In this document: positions 33,569 through 45,327 of the stretch, one piece after another
Position numbering within the stretch: position 1 is the first letter of the stretch
Layout of the letters: each line of letters begins with the position of its first letter
DNA from: Lineolata rhizophorae
Lineage: Eukaryota; Ascomycota; Dothideomycetes; Lineolatales; Lineolataceae
DNA: 64,000 nt
Direction: 5' to 3'
Assembly (NCBI GenBank): GCA_010093515.1
Contig: MU001703.1
Coordinates: forward strand, 16,533-80,532
The notes under the pieces: generated by a model
The model's input: the letters and a program-made list of their open reading frames with translations, nothing else
Databases searched by the model: none
Told to the model about the DNA's origin: nothing
Made by a program: the position numbers and the translations under genes

Positions 33569-36500
33569 GGCGGGCGCGAGGAAGAGGAGGGTGGGAAATG
33601 GGTTGGCGTTGAGGAAGAGAATGTTCTAAGGAGCGCCGGTCGGGCGGGCGAAGTGAAATATGTGCGCGCGCTCTCCTAAGTTCGTGCGGGTCTAAGAATC
33701 GTGATGAGGTGGAAGAAGTGAGCGCGAGGTTCGAGTCCTTTATTTTTTTTTCAAAATTATCTAATAGCACTGCCAAGCTCCCGCCGGGCGCATCGGGGGC
33801 ACCCATGTTTGACCGAGTCATGCGGCACGTTTGAGGCAGGCACGACTTGGGTGGGAAAAGGCAATGGGGGAGGAAACAGCAGCTCAGGCACTCACGATGG
33901 AGCTATGTTCGGAAAGCACATGGCATCCGCCATCGATGTTGGGAAGTCGCAGTTCGGGACGCGCGGAGGTCAGAATTTCCGAGGCGCGGGCCTTTTATAT
34001 TCCCGCGCCTTCCTTACCGCCCCCCTGCCCTCGCCCCGCCGAACGCTAGGCCAGAGGGCCAATGATTCGTCGCCCGGGAGCCGGTCGGCCCGAGAGCCTC
34101 TTCTCCGCCTTCCCACCCCGGCGCGATTCTGCCGGATTACAGAGTACGTGAGGACGCACCTCTCATTTTGCTGCGCGCGACCAACCCGAAGGAAAGGAAT
34201 TGCTAGATTCTGAACGTCCTTCCGAAAGGCAAAAAAGCGAAACATAGCAGAATTCCTGCCCCTCTTCAACGTGTTGGAAACACCATAGTCGCCCAAACAG
34301 TTCTTACAAGACTAAAAGGTACAGGCGAGCCGCTTACAGAGGCAGCTACAATACTTGCTCCTCTACATAGTAGGCTTAATGCGCTAGTGGTATGCATAGG
34401 ATTCTATGTACACCGTAGACAGAGATCCTTTTTCCGGTGTTGCTAGTGGAAAATAGCGGGATGCGAAACCAATTTAGACTAGCAGAGCGGCCACCCGTCC
34501 TTTAAGTATCTCATTTGGATACTTCGTCACGGGAGACCCAAAAGGAAATAAGCAATTGATGAACCCCGGTATCGGGGACGCCAGTTGTCCGGCCCATATT
34601 ACCTGCCGCATGGAGATAATCGTCACAGGTACGGAAATTCGTGAGGTGGAACCACCGATTCAAGTGTTTACATCATCTCCAACGCCCCAAGACGGTGGAT
34701 CTGCCCCTAACCGCTTACTCACCATCAGGCGCATGGCATTTGTGAAATTCCGTTCGACGACGTATACTATCCGTCTCGTGCTTGTTGAAGGACGCGTTAA
34801 AAATGCACTAGGGTCAATACTGAATCCTTAATAGGTGATTAGCTACGGGCAAGCTTGAGCCTACCTACGTAGTTCTCGAGTACGACATGCTACTTGCGAT
34901 CCATCCATGGAAATTTCACGAGAATTCACATCCGCTTACCTACCTAGGAAGGTACCAAGAACCAGGCACGAGGACCGACCTTGGGACCAAATAAAATCGA
35001 CGACGTCCTCCTCGTGGCCCACAGCATCAGAACTGCAACGCGGACGAGTACAACATACTTCTCCCAGTTGGAACAGGCACATTTTTGTACCAGGACGCTC
35101 TGCAGAGGCACTGGGCTGCTTGCGGAAAATGGCTCTTGAAAAGACTCCACGCGGGAGATGACGGCTCCAGGTCCCGATGCAGCCACATCTGCCGGGCAGG
35201 CCGGGATAGAATGCTGTGCCTGGATCAACGACACAAGGCATGTCCCGCCCGAGCCCCCGAGGCTAAGTTCGGCAGCGCAATTCGCTCGCTGCAGGCACTC
35301 AAGCTTCATGTGAGAGATAACCAGGCTTGGCCGACTTGCGCATGTAACACGCCAAGGGACTTCAGGTACCGCCTACCTCTGCACAGGAAATAGCTAGGCC
35401 AAAGCCAATTGCTCTTCTCGCCGCCCACCATTGGTAGTGAGGACGGGAAGGGATGTCTTCGCCATCAGACTCCCACGCAAAAAATTCAACGGGCGCGCAG
35501 ACAGGCGGGAGGCGGTGACTGGCAGGGTTCTGGCGGTAAATTCTCCACGTCGGTCGGCAACGGGGGTTTTCCCATGTATCGAGTTACATGAAGCAGGAAG
35601 CACCTCAGCAGGCCGGCGACCGGAGCCTGCGCGGGCCTTTGTGAGGATTACTACTGGCGGGATCGGCTAGGGACCTTGCCTGGGGCCCGGTCTGGTAGAG
35701 CGCGGTGTGACGAACTGCAAGTCATCCCACGCGCCCGCTTGTGTGGCCCATGGGGCGAACCGGACCTGAGGGCATGCCACGCGGGCACCTCTTTTTTTTT
35801 CCTTTGGCATGTTCGGAGCGTGTTGGTTGGGCGGCCGGTCCTATAGCCGCCCACGGCCGCGGAAAGAGGCCGAAGGCGGCAGGCGGCCCAGGTCACAGCT
35901 GCGCGGATGGGATGGGATGGATGGGATGGGATGGATGGGATGGGATGAGATGGAATGGAATGGGATGGAACGGAATCCCATCCATGGGGCAAAGAAGATG
36001 GCTCACGTGCGGGGTTCCCGCTCTGGTGCGGCAGATGGAGCAGAGACTTGCGGCGAGGTGCGCAAGCCGGCGGCAAGGACAGCAGCAAGCGCCGCAGCAA
36101 GCAGTCAGTCGCGGCCTGCAGGGAAGGGATGCCGTGGGCGGGCGGGCGCGGGCCCCGGCCGGCTCCTCGGGGGCTGGGACAGGGCCGGGCGGCGAGCCGC
36201 CAGTCGAGCGCCGGCGGCGGCGGCGGGCGGCCGACGCCGTTTCTTTTTCGCCCAAAGCTCGCGCCCGCGCCGGGACGGCCCAAACGAACGGCGTGGCCTG
36301 TCGACGGCCGGAACCACCCCCTTCGCCCCACTTTTCCTCTTGCGGACTGGCGCCCCTCCCCCAAGGCCCCGGCGTGGTGAAAAACTCGGCCCTCGTCTTC
36401 CGGTCGCCCTGCTCGGCGCCGCTTGCCCTCTCGTCATCATCCTTCCCTTTCCTTTCTTCCCTTTCTTAACCATCCCTCAACCTCACCCATCATTTCCTCC

Positions 36501-36936
36501 TCTTGTCCGTTGCCGTTTTGATCGCCCCAACCCCCGCGCTGGTGCCTACCTCTAAGCGGCCAGCGCCTTTTGGTGCACGGCTTGCACACACACCCACACA
36601 CCCTCGTCTCGCGCTCTCCTGCCTGCCGTCGCCATCCCGGCATTCGCCTCCCCGGCCGCCGCGCTTCGCCAGAGCCTGCCTCGACGGAGAAAACCCGACC
36701 GGCCCTCTCCGCGACCCGTCGTGACCGCAGCGGCCCGCCTAACCGCCTGCGCTCGAAGACGACGCCCTCCACGCTCCCGTCCGCGTCCCTGTTCCGCTGC
36801 ACTGCAGTCTCCGCCGTCGGCCTCTCGCCGCCGAGTTCCGCCGTCGGCGCTCGCGCACGCAACAAGCTTCCCGCCTTCCCGTCGTCGCCGTTCGAGGGCA
36901 GCCTGCAGACCGTCCGCGGCCACCTCCCGCCCAACT
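33569..36936. other. Long divergent spacer between the Zn2Cys6 and copper-fist genes
   Basis: 3.4 kb upstream of both genes, so it contains both promoters and leaders. The part next to the copper-fist gene (36430-36930) is C/T-rich, as fungal leaders often are. A GGATG-type tandem repeat lies at 35904-35985. Short CTACCTA words occur at 34861-34867, 34939-34950 and 35370-35376. Overlapping long open frames at 35650-36560 arise from GC-rich sequence and show no family features. Confidence 0.4.
35904..35985. repeat. GGGAT/GGAT tandem microsatellite
   Basis: About 80 bases of alternating GGGAT and GGAT units on the plus strand, degrading to GGAAT towards the right. It lies about 1 kb upstream of the copper-fist gene. 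There are no stable flanking repeats and it appears to be a simple microsatellite. Confidence 0.9.
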
Positions 36937-38857
36937 ATGCCGATTATCGATGGTGAGAAGTACGCTTGTGCATCTTGCATCAAAGGGCATCGCGTGTCGG
37001 GTTGCCAGCACATTGGTACGTCTCGACCCCGGCTCCCGCCCTCGGCGGTTTGGAACGCTGGGACTGCTAACCACGGGCCGCCGCCCGCCCCTTCCAGATC
37101 GCGAGCTCCGACACATCAACCCCAAGGGGCGCCCGGTGAAGCAATGCGAACACTGCCGCGGCGCGCGCAAGTCTAAGTCCCACCACGCCAAATGCGACTG
37201 CGGTGACAAGAAAGACAAAGATGGCGAGGCCAAGGGTGAGCGTGCTCTGGGTGGCATCCTTCTCGAGGACGCGACGGCCGTCTCTGACATGAATGCAGCA
37301 GACGGCAATCACTGCGGTTGCCACCACGGTGCGAAGTGCGTCTGCGGCCAAAAGAAGGAGCCTGCCACCTTGAACCTGAAGCTCGACACAAGCTCCGCCA
37401 ACCTTGCCAAACACACGCTCAACCACAACCGCCCTCGTCTCGGCACCGCTAACTCTGAGAGCACTCTGACGCATTTCGCCAATGGTCATCACAAGCCGTG
37501 CCACAGGCTGAACAACACGGCGCACACTTCCGGTCTGCCTTACAAGATTCCTCGGTCTCATGCGTCCGCTCTTCAGTCAGCCTCGTCCACTCCGCTCTCT
37601 TCGAGCTCGTCGCAAGACCAGCCGGGCCACGTTTATGGCGTTACGAGCGGCTTTGCGCAGCGCTCCGTGGACAATTTCTTCAAGGTTAACAATGGCAATG
37701 GCGTGGATAGCTCGCTGTATCAATTCGGCCCTGCCCAACGGTCCGCGGACAGCTTGCCTCTGAACCTGAATCAAGATGTGGACCTAGGGCGCTTCGATCC
37801 GTCCGCCGCGTCGTGTTTCACCTACGCGCCACAGCAAGTCGGAGCGAGTATCAGCCCCGAACGGGGGTCTCCAAGCGAGCCCCCAACCACTTCCGTCTCA
37901 TCGGTCCCGCAGTGGGTGACATGGGGCAATTCGGTGCCCGCATCCGCTGGCCAACAGCCCGGTAGTGGTTTTGATGGCTACACTGCTTCACCTGTCGGTG
38001 AACTGCCGACGCCCGATTTTTCCACGGCAGAAAATGACTGGGCAATCCCTTCCGCAGGCCTTGATCCTTGGTCCGCTGTCGACCTTCCGCTTCACCCGGA
38101 TAAACTGTCTAGCTCGCCGTATGCGCAGCAGGCCATCTCGCACAACGGCGAGTCGACCAATGGAGGCGTGCAAAATGCCGTCCCCGGCCTGACGCAATCG
38201 CAGTCGTCGGGTGCGCAGTCCGAGATCGGCGAGCCGCCGACTTTCGGCGACATCGATGTGAACAACCAACAGCAGCCTCAGCCGCCGCCCTTGCCGTCGC
38301 TACCATGGGAGGACAAGAATGTCCGACAGCTGCACGGTCAGGGCCATTTCCGGGTGAGCAGCGCTGGTGCGCATTCTCACGGATTGTCGATGCCGCCGAC
38401 CTCGATTCCTATGTCGGCCCCTGACAACCGTCCTCGGTCGCTCGATTTCGATTCTTTGTCGCAGCAGCAACCGCCTGTCAGCCAGGCGTTTGCAAACGAA
38501 CAGGCTGGTGGGAATAGTGCCGCGGGTATCGCGTCTTACGACGACCCAGCTTCGTATAACTCCATCCTGGGCGACAACAAGATGCAGTCGGGTAGTCCTA
38601 CCACGCTCAGCACGCAGTCGGAGGCGTCTACGTCGCTGTTGCCCGCTCCCGTGGGCTTTGCGGGCATGGAGAACGGCCCGAGTCCGATTGCGATGAGTAG
38701 CAGCGTGGGCGGCTCGAAGTCGATGGCGGAAGACCCTCTCGCCACTAGCTACGACAGCGCGTCCTTTAGTTCGATGCCGACGGCGCTAGATAGCATTCCT
38801 GCGGAATTTGACTACTCGGCACTCAACAGCGAATTCAGTTGGCCCAACACCCTATGA
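36937..38857 (+). CDS. Copper-fist transcription factor (Ace1/Mac1/Cuf1/GRISEA class)
   Basis: A copper-sensing DNA-binding activator of copper uptake or detoxification genes. Exons are 36937-37015 and 37098-38857 (intron 37016-37097, GTACGT...CTTCCAG, phase 1), giving 612 residues. The copper fist begins at residue 1: zinc ligands Cys11, Cys14, Cys23 and His25, then the minor-groove KGRP motif at 36-39, with Cys43 and Cys46 in QCEHCR. Further Cys-X-Cys pairs lie at 59/61 (CDCG) and 99/101 with 107/109 (HCGCHHGAKCVCG), which can form a regulatory Cu(I) cluster. The remaining 500 residues are Ser/Gln/Pro-rich and end in an acidic/aromatic patch (IPAEFDYSALNSEFSWPNTL), a plausible activation domain. 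Which subclass it belongs to (copper starvation or copper excess) cannot be decided from the sequence. Confidence 0.93.
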
Positions 38858-41513
38858 TAGCTGGGTTGAGCGAGCTTGCTTTACGCTCCGTGCTTACCGG
38901 GGTCGTCCTTTGCGGATTCCAGTCCGCAGTTCCTCTGAGCTGTTCTGCCATGGCGCAGCCAGACTTACAATTGTACGCCGCCAGTTTATGACGGAATGAA
39001 TTTACGATGATTCTTCAACCGCTTTTGTTGATACCACCTCTGGGTTGGCTTCTTCATCTGTCCTTACCTTTACAACGTTTTTCTTCTCGTCACCAAAAAA
39101 AAACCTGCCCACCGTTCGACCAGGGACTTCGTTTGTCTCCTGTAGAGCCCGACCTTTGTTCATACGGGCTTGTTCGTCGCTCGACTGCTTTTTGGCTCTC
39201 TTTTTTCTTGTTCATTCCTCAAGGTACATATTGCCTGCGAACCATGCGTGTGCGTGCTGCGTCTCGCTTTCGGTTTCAGTTTCGGTTTCTTTTTCCGGTT
39301 ATCCTCTGAACATCAATTGTGGATTTGTGCGAGAACGCTTTCTACAACGGTTCAATTTTTTTTTTTTCCTTTCCCCTTGGGAACGGACGGTGTCATTGCG
39401 GGGTGGGCAAGGCGGGGGCATTCGGTGTCTGATTCGGATTTCCCTCAGGCATTTGGCTTCGTTGGTTCGCTCTTAGTCTCATGTGTTTGCGGTGCTTGTA
39501 GAGAGACATACTCGTATAGACCGGATAGGCGTTTGGCAAAATGAGAGTTTTGAGGTTTTTAGTTCGTTTAGACTGCTTGTTCGACTAGAGGGATATTGCG
39601 CGTGATGTTGGCTGCGATGATATTATAGTGAGTGCTCCACTGCTAAGGCATGAAGAAGGGAGGTGTATATTTGTAGTATATGCACTACGCTAGCCAAGGC
39701 AGAAGGTTCCTATCTTGGACCTTAGTGTGATATAAGGAAATTGTCGGATCGTGGCCATCCGTCTCATCAAAGTACCTGAGAATCTTGGGATCTTGGGAGA
39801 TCTGGGCTATATAACCCCGCGATTCTACCTTAATAGTCGAAAGGCACGGCTTCCATGTGCTCATCATATAGGTCAGGACTATTCTTGCCTGCGCCCGCCA
39901 AGGCGAATCCGTCGATCTTAGGAATCCAGGAAAACAGCCATACTATATGAGCTGATCGTAAGTATCACTTCGCCTATCCAACGGCCCGGGCGTAATTGCG
40001 CGAACGCGGCACGATCTTGCGTTTCCTGGAAATCTGGCGTTCGGCTTACGAGCCACTCATTCTATTCGACGCGCGGGATCGTGCCCTTGGGAGCGTGCGT
40101 CATGTGATCTACAGTAGGTCCGGTTCCTTGCATCCGCTATTTCCTGCCGGGTAAACCCACTTCTCTGTCTCCTGCCTTGTCCTTTGTCCAACGGAGGACA
40201 ACAGTGGACTGTACTGTCGGTGCGCCCGCCGCTATATGTCTGAAACGTGGCCTGAAACAAGATTTTTCATATCGGAGCGGAAGAGAAAATCTTTTTTTAT
40301 TTTTTCTTTCCTTTGCTTCTCCCAACTGCCTTTTTCGGCTATTTCTGCGGTGTGCCTCGAGAAGTCCGCCGTGTGATTCTCGTCGCATTTTCGGGAGTTC
40401 ATGTCCCCGAAAATGGAGGTGCGATGTGGGCGCTGGATTTAGGGACCTAGGCTGTTCGTCGCGGCATGCGGCTGCAGGCCAAGCTTTCGATGCTATCCGG
40501 GGAAATCTATCGTGCATGCGACGACCACAACAGGCGGGACGAGGCATCGTGGCGTGTATTCGGAGTAACTACGTACCTCTTCTCGATTCGGTCGCCCAAA
40601 CCACACAGCACGTCCCGGCCGTGTACGCGTCTCCTGGAAGCCAAGCTTTCAAAAGAACTCCCAAGATCAGTGCAATATGGGAATCCCGGATAGATGCGGT
40701 CGAGGCTGCGAATTACCCGGGAAACTAGACCGCCTTCCCAGCTGACGGACAACACTACTGGTCGGCACGGGCTTCTTCTTCTCCCCGGCCGCTATTAGGT
40801 TATCAGGGTTATTATTGTTGTGGGTCCTAGCTGCAATATATCCCGTCCCTGATTCGCGGGTTTCTGCCGCCGAACAACTGTTCGGGCGTACAATGCACTT
40901 CGCGCAGACGCCCGCGTCCGAGCTTCCCAAAATCGACCTAGCCCGGCGCGCGGCGAAACAATATGTTTCCTACTCGCGATATAACGTCGTTCATGCCACG
41001 GGACCCGCCCTTCGGGCGCGCGGTCCGGAAGGTGGTTCTTGGGGTTCTTGTCCCCTTCATTCTCCCCAGTCTCGGACGTCTTGGACAATATACCTCATGT
41101 GGCCTTTTGGCCGGTTACCTCGTAGACTGCCTAGGCCGTGGTGCGGTTAGCACTGCCCTCGTTCTTGGTAGCCTTCGCCCTGGAAACTGGGCATAATGAC
41201 ATGGTCAGGGGAGGATTGAAATTTCTCTGAGACTGGCTGGCTAGTTGGCGCAGCAGCAAGTAGACAGGTCATGGAGAGAGCAACGCGCGTGCTGGAAAGT
41301 TTTTTGCAAGGTAGGTCGTGGCAGCTTTTTCTTCTGTATAAGTAGCCGTCCCTTCGACGGTCCTCTTCCCTTCTTCTTTGTCGGTCGAGAGCCTGTCAGT
41401 CCAGCAGAGCGCAGCAGAACGAGTTCTGACCGAACTTGTCTCCTAATTCTTTTTCCCTTGTCAATTTGCCCCCAGCGAGGAACTTCAATCCGACTACCTC
41501 GCCTCATCCAACC
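38858..41513. other. Intergenic region upstream of the GH6 gene
   Basis: 2.65 kb with no supported gene. T-rich runs (around 39355-39370) lie in the probable 3' flank of the copper-fist gene. The stretch then includes an AT-rich part around 39540-39860 and GC-rich sequence up to the GH6 leader. No coding features are seen, and I could not assign carbon-catabolite or cellulase-regulator sites with confidence. Confidence 0.4.
41337..41344 (+). promoter_or_regulatory. Possible TATA box of the GH6 gene
   Basis: TATAAGTA lies 170 bases before the start codon and is followed by a pyrimidine-rich leader. Distance and sequence fit a core promoter element of a strongly inducible gene. This is positional inference only. 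Confidence 0.4.
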
Positions 41514-42847
41514 ATGCGCGCTGCAACTCTCCTCGCCGCCGCCGCGGCCCTCTCCTCCTCCTCTTCCTTCGTCGCCGCCAAGTGGCTCAACGACACGGGC
41601 AACCCGTTCGAAGGGCGCAAGCTGTTCGCGAACCCGGCCTGGGCGACCAAGCTAGAGGAGACGTACGAGGCGTTCGAGGCGGCGGGCGACGAGACCAACG
41701 CGGCCAAGGTGCGCACCATCCAGGACATCGGCACCTTCGTGTGGGTGTCGGACATCGCGGGGCTGGACAACATCGACGAGGCCGTGTCGGCGGCGCGGGC
41801 GGCCAAAGCCGAGACCGGTGACGACCTCATCGTCGGCCTCGTGCTCTACAACCTGCCGGACCGTGATTGCAGCGCCGGCGAGAGCGCCGGCGAGCTGAGC
41901 TCCGCCGAGGACGGCATGGAGCGCTACAAGGCCGAGTTCGTCGACGTCTACGCCGACAAGCTCGCCGCGGCCGACGACCTCACCTTCGCCGTCGTGCTCG
42001 AGCCGGATAGCTTGGGCAACGTCGTGACGAACCAGAACATCGAGTTCTGCGCCCAGGCCACGCCGGTCTATGAGGAGGGCATCGCGTATGCGATTTCGGC
42101 ACTGCAATTCGAGCACGTGAACTTGTACATTGATGCCGCGCACGGTGGTTGGTTGGGCTGGGACGACAATCTCGCGCCAAGTAAGTTCTACACGACGAAC
42201 CGGACGAGCCGATGTGAGGACCCCTTGAAAAAGCTAACTGCGGGCTGCAGCTGCGGAGGAGTTCGCCAAGGTGGTCGGCATGTCTGGCAACAGCACCAAG
42301 ATCAGGGGCTTCTCGACCAATGTGTCCAACTACGTGAGTCCCCCCCTCCAACCCCGCCACTTCCGCGTCCCAGCAACCAGAACCAACAGACAAAGTCTCA
42401 AGAAAGAACATTCCAAAACAACTAACCACAACCTTCTCCTTCCCTGCCCCCCAATAGAACCCCTTCAACGCCAACCCGCGCGAGAACTTCACCGAATTCA
42501 GCAACAGCTGGGACGAGTCGCACTACATCTCGTCGCTGGCGCCGCACCTGGAGGAGAACGGGCTGCCGTCCAACTTCGTCGTGGACCAGGGCCGCGTGGC
42601 CGAGCCCGGCGCCCGCGCCGAGTGGGGCGACTGGTGCAACGTCGCCCCCGCCGGCTTCGGCATGCCCCCCGGCACCCCGACCAACAACACCCACCTCGAC
42701 TCCGTCGTCTGGATCAAGCCCGGCGGCGAGAGCGACGGCGAGTGCGGCATGGACGGCGCCCCGCCCGCCGGCGCCTGGTTCGAGGACTACGTCGAGATGC
42801 TGGTCGAGTACGCGCACCCCGCCATCGAGCCCGCTAGCGAGGCATAG
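41514..42847 (+). CDS. Secreted GH6 cellobiohydrolase/endoglucanase, no cellulose-binding module
   Basis: A glycoside hydrolase family 6 enzyme that cleaves beta-1,4-glucan of cellulose with inversion, working from the non-reducing end in the cellobiohydrolases. Exons are 41514-42180, 42251-42333 and 42458-42847, giving 379 residues. The N-terminus (MRAATLLAAAAALSSSSS, then FVAA|KW) is a signal peptide with cleavage after about residue 22. Family blocks are YNLPDRDC with the catalytic-acid Asp, VVLEPDSLGN, INVQVH-equivalent strand VNLYIDAAHGGWLGW, TKIRGFSTNVSNYN, SNFVVDQGR with GEWGDWCN-like AEWGDWCN, and WIKPGGESDGECG near the end. The mature protein starts almost directly with the catalytic domain, and no CBM1 or Ser/Thr linker is present. 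It therefore resembles the shorter CBM-less GH6 paralogues. Introns are 70 and 124 bases with GTAAGT/GTGAGT donors. Confidence 0.95.
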
Positions 42848-44214
42848 GGTGCTGGTGGGAAGGTTTTTTTTTTTTTTTACGCCTGTTTGATGCTACGACG
42901 TCGTGACGTAGAATTCTTTTCAAGCTTTTGATTCTCATTGTATGTAGATGATTTCGGGGATTGTGTATACGGGCATAGAAGCAGTAATATAAGGTCGAAT
43001 CTGTTCGCTTTGGATTGGTGGCCGAGCGAGGCGATTGCTTGGTTGTTTGGGGAGCTTTCTCTCCGAACAACCCAGAGGTCCTTAGTGTGTACCGAAAACC
43101 ACTGCTTCATTATTATCTATCCCGAAAGCTCCAATCCTGTAACATGACAGTCACGGCTACCATCATCACCATCTGCTTTCCCACCACGGCCTCTTCTTCA
43201 ATCAACCCGCAATTTAATCATTCCAAAACCCCACCACCCTACTCCAAAACACCTCAAAAAGGCCAGACTTGCCCCAAAATCCCCCTAGCCACACACGCAC
43301 GGGTATCCAAAGCCGCCCATCCGCAGATAAACTATCGTTCATTCACGCATCGTCTCTACCAAGTAGCTGTTCGAACCAGCAGTCCAAGCCACGTCCATCC
43401 GCCACACCTATCATCATCCATAATCGCCCCTGTAACAAGCAACGAACAGAAATAGAACCGCCCGGCAAAGAACCCGTGGGAGAACTAAGAAAAGGAAATT
43501 TAAAAGACAAAAAACAGTTCTAGCAGCCACGCAACCGTAGAAAGCCAGGAAGCAAAAGACGAGCAGCCCCAAAAGGATATACACGGAAGAGCCAACACAC
43601 GATCTACTCCGGCAATCCCGAAAAAGCATCGGGGAGTGCCCGAGGCTAGTTCGATGTAGTAGACCTGGCAAAAAAAAAAACCAAAATAAATGAATACGGT
43701 AAATTCACCCGCCCAATCTGATCGATGGGGACAAAGCCAAGCTGGAAATGCCCCAGAACAAACTGATCGGCCAGAACCACGCCCGACAGAAAAAGGAAAA
43801 AAAAAGGTATAAAAAAGTCTCCCTCCTAAACGCCAGGATCAAAATACAATAACAATAATGATAATGATAATGATAATAAAATGCGTGCAAAGATGTAATT
43901 AATAAACTTTAAGCATTAAAACAAAAGTTGCAATAAGAAAGAAAGAAAAAAAAACCCTCCCCCCCCTTCCCAATCGCGCTCTTTTGTACCTCCAACAGCA
44001 CTACGAACTGCAATGCGACCAACCAAGCAACCAAGCACGCTCCGCTTTCCCCCAGCCTTCCGGGGAAAAAAAAAAAAAAAAACTCAACTCTCCCTCCCTC
44101 ATACCAAGCGAAGCTACCAAAGAAGCCGTGTCCCAAACGCAACCAACGCACCGCACTCCCTCTATCCACTCACCACATCCCCACCCCAAACCTTCCTCGC
44201 CCTCACCCTCTCCC
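42848..44214. other. Convergent 3' spacer between GH6 and ATG13
   Basis: 1.37 kb between two converging genes. The right half is A-rich on the plus strand with several A and T homopolymers (42867-42879, 43668-43681, 44067-44083) and an ATAATG microsatellite at 43851-43878. AATAAA-like words near 43900 could serve polyadenylation of ATG13 on the minus strand only as the complementary sequence, so no signal is called. Confidence 0.4.
43850..43880. repeat. AATGAT microsatellite
   Basis: A short run of AATAATGATAATGATAATG-type units in the 3' spacer between GH6 and ATG13. Confidence 0.7.
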
Positions 44215-45293
44215 CTACCTCCACCCTTCTCCCCTCCCCCCTCTTCCCCCAGCACCCGCACCACCCGCCCCTACCCCCCTGGGCCCCCTCTCCTCCTCTC
44301 CGCTCCTCCTCCCCCCACCCGCACCCACACCCGCACCCCCAATCTCACTCATCGTAAACAACAACCCCTCATCATCATCCTCCTGCGCCGCCTGCGCCTG
44401 CGCCGCCGCCTGCGCCGCCGCCGCCGCCCGCGCCGCCTCCCGCGCGGCCCCGAACCGGTACCGGCTCGCCCTGCCGCCGGCCGCCGCGCCTCTCCTCCCC
44501 GCCAGGCCGCCCCCTCCCGAACCACCACCGCCGACTCCCCCTCCCGCCGCTCCGCCGCGCTCCACCCCCCCACCACCCTCCGCCTCGTCCGCCTCCGCCT
44601 CCGCCGCCGCCCCCGGTTCGGGCGTCCTGCTCCGCATCCTCCGGCCCCACGCCGCCTCCCCCGCGACCCCGCTGCCAGCGCCGCCGCCGCCCAGCGGCTC
44701 CGCCCTCGAGCCGCGCTGCGGCGCCGAGTTGGGCGCGCCAGCTCTGCTCCCGGCGCCGGCGCCGCTGTTGCCGCTCCCCCGCCCCGAGTGCTCCTCGAGC
44801 CGGCCCGGCTGCGTCACGGGCCGCGGGCGGGCTCCAGCCGCGCCACTCGCGCCAGCCGCGCCGCCAGCCGCCAGAGGAGGACCCGGCGGCGGCGCCGCCG
44901 CCGCCTGCTCCTGCACGGTAAGCAGCTCCGATAGGCTGAGCTCGGGCGGGACATCGGCTGCGGTCGCAGCGGCAGCCGCCGTCGCGGCGGCGGCGGCGGC
45001 GGCGGTGGCGGCGCCGTGCGGGTCGTCCGGCAGGCTGGCGGCGCGCAGGCCGAAGACGTCGGCCGGGTCGTCGTCCGGGACGGCGGCGGCGGCGGCGGCG
45101 TGCGGGGGCGGGTGCACCGACGAGGAGCGGCGCACGTAGGGCCAGGGCCGGGGCGATCGCGGTATGTTGATTGCGCCCGTGGCGGCGGGGCCGGCGCTGC
45201 CGGGCCGGCGGCGGTGATGGTGGTGGTGGTGGTGGTGGTGGTGGTTGTGGTGGCGACGACCGTGATGAAGGCCGCGCGAGGAGGGTCTGTCGT

Positions 45294-45327
<34 letters not shown>

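Noticed and set aside
33728-33752. GGTTCGAGTCC followed by a T run, resembling a tRNA B box with a Pol III terminator
   Set aside because: The flanking bases do not form a T stem, an acceptor stem or an A box at the right distance, and it lies in the leader region of the Zn2Cys6 gene.
35651-36555. Overlapping frames of about 240 codons on both strands
   Set aside because: They run through the GGGAT microsatellite and GC-rich leader of the copper-fist gene, with no conserved motif and implausible composition.
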